Shown here: piece after piece, positions 32,706 through 41,107 of the stretch
Numbering within the stretch: position 1 is the stretch's first letter
Layout: the number at the start of each line of letters is the position of its first letter
Source of the DNA: Mycobacterium gordonae
Lineage (GTDB): Bacteria; Actinomycetota; Actinomycetes; Mycobacteriales; Mycobacteriaceae
NCBI RefSeq assembly: GCF_001417955.2
Contig: NZ_LKTM01000383.1
Location: 1 to 64,000 of the forward strand
Length of the DNA: 64,000 nucleotides
Direction: 5' to 3'
The notes under the pieces: generated by a model
What the model saw: only the letters and a program-made list of their open reading frames with translations
Databases searched by the model: none
What the model was told of the DNA's origin: nothing
Program-made: the position numbers and the translations under genes

Positions 32706-34640
32706 TCAGGCGGTGAGATCGTTGCCGCTGGCCTGCTCCAGCAGGCTGCGCCGGTAAGCCTCCATGGCGACCAGGTCGCCGAACAGCGCGTGGTATTCGT
32801 CGCCCTGCTCGATCGGTGACATGCGCTGCAGCTTGGACTTCACCTCGGCGATCTGGCGGCCCATCCAGACCTCCTGCAGCCGGGCCAGCACCCCGGAGAT
32901 GTACCGGGGCAGTTGCTCGTCTTCGGCGTTGATGCTCTCGACCCCCAGTTCGCTGACCAGACCGGCGGTAAGCGCCGAGTTGGTGTGCTGGCGCACCATG
33001 TCCAGCCATTGCGCCCCGCTGACTCCGGTCGAGGTGCCACCGGCCGCCTCGATGGCGGCCCGCACGGCCGCGTAGCCGGGGTGGGTGAAGCTCTCGACCG
33101 TCAGGGTGTCGAACACCGGGCCGGCCAGCGCCGGGAACTGCAATGCCGATTTGAGGGCCTCACGCTGCGGCCACAGCGTCGGGTCACGCGGGTCGGGACG
33201 GGCGGCGGCCGACGCCGCACCGACCGCGTCAGGCGCCGTCTGAGCGGGCTGTTGCGCGCCGCGGCGCGCAGTTCTGGTGCCGGTGCCGGCCGCTCCGCCA
33301 GCCGGCGACTTCTTGGCCTGGCTGCGCACCCGGTCGACGACCTGGGCGACGTCGTCCCAACCGACCCAGCCGGCCAGCTGCCGTGCGTACTCGTCGCGCA
33401 GCGTCGAGTCTTTGATCTGACCCACCATCGGCACGCACCGGCGCAGGGCGGCTACCCTACCCTCGGCGCTGTCCAGGTCCACTTCGCCGAGAGCGGTGCG
33501 AATCGCGAACTCGAACAACGGGGTTCGGCGGGCCACCAGGTCACGCAGCGCGCCGTCACCGGATTTCAGCCGCAGGTCGCACGGGTCCATGCCGTCGGGC
33601 GCGACCGCCACGAACGACTGGCCGGCCAGGTTCTGTTCGCCGCCGAAAGCCTTGAGCGCCGCGGCCTTGCCGGCTTCGTCGCCGTCGAAAACGTAGATCA
33701 GTTCGCCGCGGAAGAAACTGTCGTCCATCATCAGCCGGCGCAGCATGGCCAGGTGGTCGTCGCCGAACGCAGTGCCGCAGGACGCCACCGCGGTGGTGAC
33801 CCCGGCCATGTGCATCGCCATCACGTCGGTGTATCCCTCGACGACCACTGCCTGGTGACCCTTGGCGATATCGCGTTTGGCCAGGTCGATCCCGAACATC
33901 ACCTGCGACTTCTTGTAGAGCAGCGTTTCGGGGGTGTTGACGTACTTGGCTTCCATCGGGTCGTCGTCGAACAACCGGCGCGCGCCGAAACCGATGACCT
34001 CACCCGAGGCGGTGCGAATCGGCCACAGCAGCCGACGGTGGAAGCGGTCCATCGGGCCGCGGCGGCCTTCCCGGGACAGGCCGGCCGCCTCCAGCTCCTT
34101 GAATTCAAAACCTTTGCGCTGCAGGTGCTTTGTCAGCGTCTCCCAGCCCGAGGGCGCGAAGCCGCAGCCGAACCGGCGGGCGGCCTCGGCGTCGAAACTG
34201 CGATCGGTGAGGTACTTGCGGGCCGGGGCGGCCTCGTCGGACTGCAGCGCCTGCGCATAGAACTCGGCGGCGGCGGCGTTGGCCGCGATCAGGCGGCTGC
34301 GGCTGCCGCGGTCGCGCTGCACGCTGGTGGCCGGACCGGTGTAGGTGATGGTGTAGCTGACCCGGTCGGCGAGCAGTTCGACGGCCTCGACGAAGCTCAC
34401 GTGTTCGATCTTCTGAATGAAGGCGTACACGTCGCCGCCCTCACCGCACCCGAAACAGTGGAACTGATGGTTCAGGGGCCGCACGTGGAATGACGGTGAC
34501 TTCTCGTTGTGAAACGGACACAATCCCTTGAGCGAGTTCGCGCCGGCGCTGCGCAGCTGCACGTAGTCGCCGACGACGTCCTCGATGCGGGCAAGTTCAC
34601 GGATGGCGGCGATATCACGATCAGAGATCCGGCCGGCCAC
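32706..34640 (-). CDS. dnaG: DNA primase
   Basis: A 644-residue enzyme, close to the usual mycobacterial length. It lays RNA primers at the replication fork. The N-terminal zinc-binding domain has CPFHNEKSPSF and FHCFGCGEGGD (CHCC ligands). The TOPRIM core carries VVVEGYTDVMAMH and the DxD-containing YVFDGDEAGKAAA. The C-terminal helicase-binding domain runs from about 490, after a Pro/Ala-rich linker. The GTG start at 34640 lies four bases after the dgt stop, so the two are co-transcribed, as in M. tuberculosis. Confidence 0.97.
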   Translation of the reverse strand: MAGRISDRDIAAIRELARIEDVVGDYVQLRSAGANSLKGLCPFHNEKSPSFHVRPLNHQFHCFGCGEGGDVYAFIQKIEHVSFVEAVELLADRVSYTITYTGPATSVQRDRGSRSRLIAANAAAAEFYAQALQSDEAAPARKYLTDRSFDAEAARRFGCGFAPSGWETLTKHLQRKGFEFKELEAAGLSREGRRGPMDRFHRRLLWPIRTASGEVIGFGARRLFDDDPMEAKYVNTPETLLYKKSQVMFGIDLAKRDIAKGHQAVVVEGYTDVMAMHMAGVTTAVASCGTAFGDDHLAMLRRLMMDDSFFRGELIYVFDGDEAGKAAALKAFGGEQNLAGQSFVAVAPDGMDPCDLRLKSGDGALRDLVARRTPLFEFAIRTALGEVDLDSAEGRVAALRRCVPMVGQIKDSTLRDEYARQLAGWVGWDDVAQVVDRVRSQAKKSPAGGAAGTGTRTARRGAQQPAQTAPDAVGAASAAARPDPRDPTLWPQREALKSALQFPALAGPVFDTLTVESFTHPGYAAVRAAIEAAGGTSTGVSGAQWLDMVRQHTNSALTAGLVSELGVESINAEDEQLPRYISGVLARLQEVWMGRQIAEVKSKLQRMSPIEQGDEYHALFGDLVAMEAYRRSLLEQASGNDLTA

Positions 34641-34644
34641 GGGC

Positions 34645-35925
34645 TCAGTCTAAGGCCGCGGGCCCGCCGAGTTGGCCGGCGTCGATACGTTCCAGCCGGC
34701 CCTCGGTGTAGGACGCGATCTGATCGACGATGACCCGCAAACGGGCACCGTCGTCGGCGGCCGCGTTGAAGGCCGCGGCGAACACCGGATCGAGGGTGTG
34801 CGGCGCGCCGGCTTGCAGCCACTGCGCCACCCGGTGGATGCGTTCACGCTGTTGGGCCTGGGTTTCCAGATGCCGCGGGTCGGACATGATGAACTGCAGG
34901 GCCAGGATCTTGAGCAGCGCGACCTCGGCGCGCACCATGTCCGGCACCTGGAGGTCGGCCTGGTAGCGCACCAGCGGACCCGGGCCGGACGCCGCACGGG
35001 TGGTAGCGATCGCCGCGGTGGCGAAACGGCCCACCAACTCACTGGTCAGCCGCTTGAGCGCCACGGCGGCCGCCAGGGTTGCGTCGTACTTGCCGACCGA
35101 GGCAACCACCGGCAGCCCCGAGAGCCGCTGCGCGGCCTGGATCAGCTCGTCGGCCTTGATCCGGGGGAACTCACTCTCCCCCAGCTTGGCCAGGGCGGCC
35201 GCCTCGTTCTCGTCGGCCAGCACGCGCAGGTCGATCCGTTCGGAGACGACGCCGTCCTCGACGTCGTGTACCGAATAGGCGACGTCGTCGGCCCAGTCCA
35301 TCACCTGGGCTTCCAGGCAGGTCCGGCCCGCGGGCGCACCCTGGCGGACCCATTCGGCCGCGGCGCGGTCGTCGTCGTAGAAACCGAACTTGCGCGCCCC
35401 TTGCGTCCGTTCCCACGGGTATTTCGTGACCGCGTCCAGAGCGGCGCGGGTGAGATTCAAACCGGCGCTGCGGCCTTGTGCGTCAAGCACTTTGGGCTCA
35501 AGGCTGGTGAGGATGCGAAAGTTCTGCGCGTTGCCCTCAAAACCGCCGTAGTCGGCGGCGACCTCGTTGAGCGCCCGCTCGCCGTTGTGCCCGTAGGGCG
35601 GGTGGCCGATATCGTGGGCCAGGCCGGCCAACTCGACGAGGTCCAGGTCGCAGCCCAGCGGGATCGCCATGCCGCGCCCGATCTGGGCCACCTCGAGCGA
35701 ATGGGTCAGCCGGGTACGCGGAGTGTCACCCTCGCGAGGCCCGACGACCTGCGTCTTGTCCGCCAGGCGGCGCAACGCGGCGCTGTGCAGCACCCGCGCC
35801 CGATCACGCGCGAAGTCGGTGCGGAGCTGACCCTCGGTACCCGGCAGACCCGCGGTTTTCGGCGCTTCGAGTACCCGCCGTGCGCGGTCGAAGTCGTCGT
35901 AGGGGTCGTGTTGATCGGTACTCAC
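34645..35925 (-). CDS. dgt: deoxyguanosinetriphosphate triphosphohydrolase-like HD protein
   Basis: A 426-residue HD-domain phosphohydrolase of the dNTPase family, which hydrolyses dNTPs to nucleoside plus triphosphate. The metal ligands are visible: the His of RTRLTHSLEVAQIGR, the HD pair in ELAGLAHDIGHPPYGH, and the distal Asp in VMDWADDVAYSVHD. The GTG at 35925 is used. It matches Rv2344c in length and position upstream of dnaG, a pairing that links dNTP level control with priming. Confidence 0.94.
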   Translation of the reverse strand: MSTDQHDPYDDFDRARRVLEAPKTAGLPGTEGQLRTDFARDRARVLHSAALRRLADKTQVVGPREGDTPRTRLTHSLEVAQIGRGMAIPLGCDLDLVELAGLAHDIGHPPYGHNGERALNEVAADYGGFEGNAQNFRILTSLEPKVLDAQGRSAGLNLTRAALDAVTKYPWERTQGARKFGFYDDDRAAAEWVRQGAPAGRTCLEAQVMDWADDVAYSVHDVEDGVVSERIDLRVLADENEAAALAKLGESEFPRIKADELIQAAQRLSGLPVVASVGKYDATLAAAVALKRLTSELVGRFATAAIATTRAASGPGPLVRYQADLQVPDMVRAEVALLKILALQFIMSDPRHLETQAQQRERIHRVAQWLQAGAPHTLDPVFAAAFNAAADDGARLRVIVDQIASYTEGRLERIDAGQLGGPAALD

Positions 35926-36137
35926 CGACCCACAGTCTGCCAGGGCGAACCTGGCGGGTGCGTGCAGTGCTGCCGACGGTTAGCCCGCCTGGTTGTGGGT
36001 AACACACCGGTCACTGGGTCGGATCCAGGGTTGCAGAAGGCCGGCGGGACGAGCGCCTCGTCCCGCGACGCAGTTCGGTTGGCGAGAGGCACCCGCGGCG
36101 AGCCCGCCAGACCGCATCCCAGGCAAGAGGAGTCACC

Positions 36138-37091
36138 ATGCACAAGCACACACACCATTGGATTCGTCGACTGACCACCGCCGCGATCGCGGCCGCGGCG
36201 CTGCCCGGTCTGCTGGGTATCACCGGCACTGAACCGACCGCGCGAGCGGCGGCGCCCGAATTTCTGCAGGTTCCCTCCGCGGCGATGGGCCACAACATCA
36301 CCGTGGAGTTCCAGCAGGGCGGTGCGCCGGCGGTGTATCTGCTGGACGGCCTGCGTGCGCGCGACGACCGCAACGGCTGGGACATCGAGACGAACGCCTT
36401 CGACGAGTACCAGGGCTCGGGCATGTCGGTGGTCATGCCGGTCGGCGGCCGGTCCAGCTTCTATGCCGACTGGTACGGGTCGGCCAACGGTGCCACCTAC
36501 AAGTGGGAGACGTTCCTGACCAGCGAGTTGCCCAGCTTCCTGGCCGGCAAGGGCGTCCGATCGACCCGCAACGCGGTGGTCGGTGTCTCGATGTCCGGAT
36601 CTTCGGCATTAATTCTGGCGGCCTACCATCCCGGCCAGTTCGCTTACGCGAGTGCTTTGTCGGCGTACCTGACACCCTCCAGCGGGAACGGGCCCACCCT
36701 GATCAAGTTGGCGATGAACGACGAAGGCGGCTACAACCCCGAAGACATGTGGGGACCGTCCGGCGGGCCGGGCTGGCAGCGTCATGACCCCACCGTCCAG
36801 GCCGGCCGGCTGGCCGGAAACAACACCCGCCTGTGGGTCTACAGCGGCAATGGCACACCGTCGGAACTGGGCGGGGGCGGCGGCAACCTGCCGGGCCAGA
36901 TCATCGAGCAGGTGGTGTTGCAGAGCAACGTGGACTTCAAGAACGCCTATAACGCCGCCGGCGGCCACAACGCCACCTTCAACATCGACGGCAGTGGGCA
37001 GCACGCCTGGGGTTACTGGAACGCGCAGTTGGTGGCTATGAAGGGCGACATGCAGCGCACCCTGGGCGCCGGGGGCGGCGGGTCGAGCTGA
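36138..37091 (+). CDS. antigen 85-type mycolyltransferase paralogue
   Basis: A 317-residue secreted alpha/beta hydrolase. AGAGGAG precedes the ATG. Residues 1-39 form a signal peptide ending in ARA-AA. The mature protein follows the antigen 85 pattern: VPSAAMGHNITVEFQQGG, YLLDGLRARDDRNGWDIET, and the nucleophile Ser153 in GVSMSGSSA. The acid is probably Glu257 (GQIIEQVV), and His289 lies in GSGQHAWGYWNAQL. Family members transfer mycolates onto trehalose or arabinogalactan. I do not recall an fbp gene here in M. tuberculosis, so I give no letter. The tail ends in a short Gly/Ser run. Confidence 0.88.
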   Translation: MHKHTHHWIRRLTTAAIAAAALPGLLGITGTEPTARAAAPEFLQVPSAAMGHNITVEFQQGGAPAVYLLDGLRARDDRNGWDIETNAFDEYQGSGMSVVMPVGGRSSFYADWYGSANGATYKWETFLTSELPSFLAGKGVRSTRNAVVGVSMSGSSALILAAYHPGQFAYASALSAYLTPSSGNGPTLIKLAMNDEGGYNPEDMWGPSGGPGWQRHDPTVQAGRLAGNNTRLWVYSGNGTPSELGGGGGNLPGQIIEQVVLQSNVDFKNAYNAAGGHNATFNIDGSGQHAWGYWNAQLVAMKGDMQRTLGAGGGGSS

Positions 37092-37149
37092 TCACCCCGG
37101 CGCACAGGCCAGTCGCTGAATAGGCGGCCGCCCACGTTTAATTAGCGGT

Positions 37150-39153
37150 ATGCGCATTGCTCGCCTGATCGGCGTGTTCCTGACGACGGTGACGGTGGGG
37201 CTGGGCGGGGGGCTGCTGGTGGCTCCCCCCGCCGGTGCGCAGCCGCCGTTCCGGTTGTCTGAGTACCTCACCGACAACGCGCATGTCCTCGGCGATGCGG
37301 ACCGCGCGGCCGTCACGGCCGCGGTCGACAGGCTCTACACCGACCGGCACATCCGGCTCTGGGTGGTCTATGTCGACAACTTCTCCGGCCAGAGCGCCGA
37401 GAACTGGGGCCAGCGCACCTTCCGAACCAGCGAACTGGGCAACTACGACGCGCTGCTGGCGGTGTCCACCGGTGGTCGGGCGTACTCCTTCCTGGTGCCC
37501 AACGGGATGCAGGGCGTCACCGCGAGTCAGGTCGACAACCTGCGGCACAACGAGATCGAACCCGCGCTGCGGAACGCCCAGTGGGGCGCCGCGGCGATCG
37601 CCGCCGCACAGGGACTCAATCAGACGACCAGCTCGACGAGTCGTTATGTGCTGCTGGCCGCGCTCGGCGCCATCGTGCTCGCGGTGGTCATCCTGCTGTT
37701 CGTGATGCGCCGACGCGCGCGCCGACGGCGCGCCAAAGCAGTGGCTGCGGCTCGGCGGGTGGATCCCACCGACGCGACCGCACTGGCAGCGGTTCCGCTG
37801 GACATCCTTGACGAGCTGTCCCGGAGCAAAGTGGTAGAGGTCGACAACGCGGTGCGCACCAGTTCCAACGAGCTCGCGCTGGCGATCGACGAGTTCGGCG
37901 AAGCGCGGACCGCGCCCTTCACCCAGGCCGTGAACAACGCCAAAGCCGCCCTGGCCCAAGCTTTCACGGTGCGCCAGCAACTCGACGACAGCACCCCCGA
38001 GACGCCGGCGCAACGGCGCGAGTTGCTTACCCGGGTGATCGTGTCGGCTGCCAATGCCGACCGCGAACTGGAGTCGCAGACCGAAGCGTTCGAGCAGTTG
38101 CGCGATCTGGTGATCAACGCCCCGTCCCGGCTCGACGCGCTGACCCAGCAGTACGTCGAGCTGACCGCCCGGGTTGATCCGGGCGAACAACGCCTGGCCG
38201 AATTGCACCGTGAATTCGGTGCCACCGCGTTGACTCCGGTGTCGGGCAATGTGGCCACCGCCAAGGAGCGCCTGGAGTTCGCCGACCGCAATATCGGCGT
38301 GGCGCGTGAGCTGGCCGCCCACGCCGTCAGCGGGCAGCAGAGTCGTCTGGTAGATGCGGTGCGGGCCGCCGAATCAGCTCTCGGACAGGCCCGCTCGCTA
38401 CTCGATGCGGTCGACAGTGCGGCCGGCGACATCCGGCAGGCGGTGGCGAATCTGCCGTCGGTGCTGGCCGACATTCAAACGGCGATCAAGCGGGCCAACG
38501 AGCAGTTGCAGAAGACCCAGGGCAACAAGTCCGCGCACACCGGCGATCTCATCGCCGCGCGCGACGCGGCCGCCCGGGCACTGGACAGCTCCGGCGGCGA
38601 TCGCGGCACCGCCGACCCACTGGGTGCCTTCGCGCGGTTGTCCAAGGCCGACGCGGAGCTCAATCAGATGCTGACCCTGGTGGCTCAGGAGCAGGCGAAT
38701 GCCGAACGTCTCCGTCGGTCGTTCGAGCAGGCGCTCTTCACGGCCGAATCACGGGTTCATGCGGTTTCCGAGTACATCGACACCCGGCGCGGCAGCATCG
38801 GACCCGAAGCCCGGACCCGGCTGGCCGAGGCCAAAAGACAATTGGAGGCCGCGCACGCCCGGAAGTCGTCCAACCTCCCCGAAGCCATCGCGTACGCCAA
38901 CGGGGCTTCGACGCTGGCTGCACAGGCCCAGTCGCTGGCCAACGCCGATGTCCAGGCGGCGCAGCGCGCCTATGCACGTCGGGGCGACGGCGACACCGGC
39001 GCCATGCTGGGCGGCATCATCATCGGGGATCTGCTCAGCGGGGGCCTGCGAGGTGGTTTCGGCGGCTGGAGCCCGACGTCGTTCGGCGGGTCCTCGAGCA
39101 CGTCGGGCGGGTCATCCGGCGGTGGCTTCATGGGTGGCGGCGGGCGGTTCTGA
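37150..39153 (+). CDS. TPM-domain membrane protein, Rv2345-like
   Basis: A 667-residue protein with a signal peptide (1-30) and a TPM/Psb32-type domain (about 35-155: YLTDNAHVLGDADRAAV, WVVYVDNFSGQSAENW). A transmembrane helix (about 163-185, YVLLAALGAIVLAVVILLFV) is followed by an Arg/Lys-rich stop-transfer run. About 400 residues of cytoplasmic helical, probably coiled-coil sequence follow, rich in Ala, Glu and Arg. The C-terminal 50 residues are Gly/Ser-rich and end in MGGGGRF. The TPM fold is placed extracytoplasmically. Its role is unknown to me. Length and position match Rv2345. Confidence 0.85.
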   Translation: MRIARLIGVFLTTVTVGLGGGLLVAPPAGAQPPFRLSEYLTDNAHVLGDADRAAVTAAVDRLYTDRHIRLWVVYVDNFSGQSAENWGQRTFRTSELGNYDALLAVSTGGRAYSFLVPNGMQGVTASQVDNLRHNEIEPALRNAQWGAAAIAAAQGLNQTTSSTSRYVLLAALGAIVLAVVILLFVMRRRARRRRAKAVAAARRVDPTDATALAAVPLDILDELSRSKVVEVDNAVRTSSNELALAIDEFGEARTAPFTQAVNNAKAALAQAFTVRQQLDDSTPETPAQRRELLTRVIVSAANADRELESQTEAFEQLRDLVINAPSRLDALTQQYVELTARVDPGEQRLAELHREFGATALTPVSGNVATAKERLEFADRNIGVARELAAHAVSGQQSRLVDAVRAAESALGQARSLLDAVDSAAGDIRQAVANLPSVLADIQTAIKRANEQLQKTQGNKSAHTGDLIAARDAAARALDSSGGDRGTADPLGAFARLSKADAELNQMLTLVAQEQANAERLRRSFEQALFTAESRVHAVSEYIDTRRGSIGPEARTRLAEAKRQLEAAHARKSSNLPEAIAYANGASTLAAQAQSLANADVQAAQRAYARRGDGDTGAMLGGIIIGDLLSGGLRGGFGGWSPTSFGGSSSTSGGSSGGGFMGGGGRF

Positions 39154-39177
39154 GCCCACGCGTCAGCCCAGCCGCAC

Positions 39178-39219
39178 AAAAAAACTGCGCACGCCCACCA
39201 AGAGGTAGGCGTGCGCAGT
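39178..39219 (-). terminator. intrinsic terminator downstream of the esx pair
   Basis: On the minus strand, ACTGCGCACGCC (39208-39219) and GGCGTGCGCAGT (39184-39195) form a perfect twelve-pair stem with a 12-base loop, followed by a run of seven Ts. It sits about 75 bp after the esxO stop. It lies also just past the oppositely oriented TPM gene, so it may serve as a barrier for both. Confidence 0.75.
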
Positions 39220-39295
39220 CTTGCTCAGTTCAGATGGCTCACGACGGGCGCACCGGGTTTCGGCCCGATGCGCCGCCGCGAACCGAGAACTTCTA

Positions 39296-39580
39296 TCAGG
39301 CCCAGCTGGACCCGACGGCGCTGTCGGTCTGCGCCATGTTGCTGCCGGCGCTCTGGACCTTCTGGCCGTGAGCGTTGGCCTGCTCGTAGATCACCTGGAA
39401 GTTGCGGCCCAACTGGGCGATGAACTCCTGGCAAGCCACCGAACCGGCGCCGCCCCAGAAGTCACCGGCAGCCAGCACATCGCGAACGATGGCCTGGTGC
39501 TCGGCCTCCAAGTTGGCGGCCTGTGCGCGGATCAACGCGCCGTGCGCGTCGACGTCACCGAACTGGTAGTTAATGGTCAT
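39296..39580 (-). CDS. esxO: WXG100 protein, EsxO-like
   Basis: A 94-residue ESAT-6-like helical-hairpin protein. The ATG has AAGGAGA upstream. The turn motif is DFWGGAGSVACQEF. The sequence type (MTINYQFGDVDAHGALIRAQ, split from the rest) is that of the EsxI/L/N/O/V group. It pairs with the EsxP-like protein encoded directly upstream and is secreted by ESX-5. The C-terminal secretion region is short. Members of this group are near-identical between loci, so the letter comes from position (Rv2346c). Confidence 0.92.
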   Translation of the reverse strand: MTINYQFGDVDAHGALIRAQAANLEAEHQAIVRDVLAAGDFWGGAGSVACQEFIAQLGRNFQVIYEQANAHGQKVQSAGSNMAQTDSAVGSSWA

Positions 39581-39641
39581 TGAACTGGTCTCCTTAGTTT
39601 GTGAAAGTTTTTAAGCTGCAGCGGCTTTCGCCGCCATCGGG

Positions 39642-39938
39642 CTAGCTGCTGAGGATCTGCTGCGAAGCCTGCTCTTGCTGCTCGTAGTTGTTCGCGTCGC
39701 GGATCAGTCCGTCACGCACTCCGTGCAGCATGTTCACAATGTTGCGGAAGGCCTGGTTCATCTGGCCCATCGTGTCCAGCGAGGTCGCCTGAGCCATACC
39801 GCTCCAGCCGGCGCCGGCGATGTTCTGCGAGGACGCCCACATACGACGGGCCTCGTCCTCAACGGTCTGGGCGTGCGTCTCGAAACGGCCCGCCATGGCC
39901 CGCATAGCGTGCGGGTCGGTCATAAAACGAGTTGCCAT
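39642..39938 (-). CDS. esxP: WXG100 protein, EsxP-like (QILSS group)
   Basis: A 98-residue WXG100 protein ending in QASQQILSS, which defines the QILSS subfamily (EsxJ/K/M/P/W). GAGWSGMAQ is the WXG turn. YEQQEQ near the C-terminus provides the Tyr-x3-Asp/Glu-like secretion signal. The ATG follows AAAGGAGA. It lies 61 bp upstream of esxO, with which it should form a 1:1 dimer for ESX-5 export. The letter is by position (Rv2347c). Confidence 0.92.
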   Translation of the reverse strand: MATRFMTDPHAMRAMAGRFETHAQTVEDEARRMWASSQNIAGAGWSGMAQATSLDTMGQMNQAFRNIVNMLHGVRDGLIRDANNYEQQEQASQQILSS

Positions 39939-40067
39939 CTTGGCTATCTCCTTTGGGTTCGTGGATGTGTTGCTAAAAACTCAACCAGTTTGATTGATGT
40001 GATCACCGGGTCCGGACTTTCCGGATCCGCTAATCACCCGTAAACATCGACAGTCTTTCCCTTTCTC

Positions 40068-40397
40068 TCATCCGGCTGCCGGCGAATGCGGGACCACGCT
40101 GCTTCCGCGTGGCATCTCGAAACGTGGTTCGGCGTTTTCCGCTTCCCACTGTTTCCACTCCGCCCATTCATCCCACTCGTCGTTGGCCGGTTCGATCGGT
40201 TCCGGATCGACCGCACCTGGCACCACGACGACGTCCTCGACACCTGATTCAGACTCCTTCGCCCAGTGGTCGTAGTCGTCTGGTGGAACAGCCGTACCCC
40301 AGCTCAGCGGAACCGTCAGTCCGCCCAGCATCCCCGACTCGCCCCGTTTCGCCGCCACAGAATCGGGCGGCAAGGGCGGACCTAGAGGCAATAGCAC
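40068..40397 (-). CDS. Rv2348c-like acidic protein with PPE-tail-like start
   Basis: A 109-residue protein with a GTG start at 40397 and GGGGA upstream. The N-terminal third (MLLPLGPPLPPDS, then GMLGGLTVPLSWGTAVPP) resembles the C-terminal tail of PPE-SVP proteins, where Gly-x-x-Ser-Val-Pro-x-x-Trp is conserved. The rest is acidic and Trp-rich (NDEWDEWAEWKQWEAENAEP). No PPE domain, signal peptide or membrane segment is present. Size and place beside esxP match Rv2348c. It may be the separated tail of an old PPE gene now acting with the ESX-5 cluster, which is inference. Confidence 0.7.
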   Translation of the reverse strand: MLLPLGPPLPPDSVAAKRGESGMLGGLTVPLSWGTAVPPDDYDHWAKESESGVEDVVVVPGAVDPEPIEPANDEWDEWAEWKQWEAENAEPRFEMPRGSSVVPHSPAAG

Positions 40398-41107
40398 GCC
40401 TGTCCCCTTTCAGTGCCGATCTCATCTTCTTGCTCCATGTAAGTACACACCACCGAGCACCAGCATCGTAAGACAATCTCGCAACAAATATGGGCGAAAT
40501 CCGAGATTTCACCGTCGCTAGAGCGCTCTATCGGGTGTCTACGCCCCCACCAGCAGGGTTTGACCGCCCACCACCGACACCCGCCGCCTTGACATCCTGG
40601 TGAGCCGAAGCGGTCCAGGAGCCACCCGGCCGCGGCCGGCAGCGGACGGAACGGGGCCGCGTGGCGCTTTCGGACAGTGGCAACGGCGCCCGGTTTGGCG
40701 ATATCGAATGCCGTTGACCGCCAACGACACCGTCACGGCAGACACGGCCGGTTTCAATGCCGGTACGGCTAAGGCGACTCGTGACGAGCGGCCCGGTCGC
40801 ACGGCTTTCGCGCGGTAGTGCCGCGCCGCCGGACTGCCGTACCGTTCGGCCCTTTGATCACACCGTTCACCGGAAGCGGCGCAGGTATTCGAATGCGGCG
40901 CCTTGTCAATTGGATTGACAAGGGCATACGAAAAACTATTAACGGAGTCGCATATTCCTGAGCGTGGCTCAGAAACGCGATCCCCGTATCGACCACCTAA
41001 TCCGGCGACCATCGCTTTTTGTTGGTCAGCGCCCCAGGCATCGGTTCGCAAAAAAAAGCGCGGGCGACGCAACCCCCGTGCGTCACCCGCGCTTACGATC
41101 GACTGGT
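40398..41107. other. 710-bp gene-poor stretch between the PPE gene and the Rv2348c-like gene
   Basis: Apart from the terminator at 41050-41092, no gene is supported. The open frames on either strand are Arg/Pro-rich translations typical of GC-rich non-coding DNA, without RBS or family resemblance. An AT-richer patch at about 40905-40950 may hold a promoter for the leftward esx genes. I see no RNA gene. Confidence 0.35.
41050..41092 (-). terminator. strong intrinsic terminator after the first PPE gene
   Basis: On the minus strand a 14-base stem (GCGCGGGTGACGCA at 41079-41092 with TGCGTCGCCCGCGC at 41058-41071, one wobble pair) with a seven-base loop is followed by eight Ts. It is located 16 bp after the PPE stop, the textbook position. 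Confidence 0.85.

Noticed and set aside
32913..34493. 526-codon plus-strand frame opposite dnaG
   Set aside because: Antisense to dnaG and compositionally a shadow frame.
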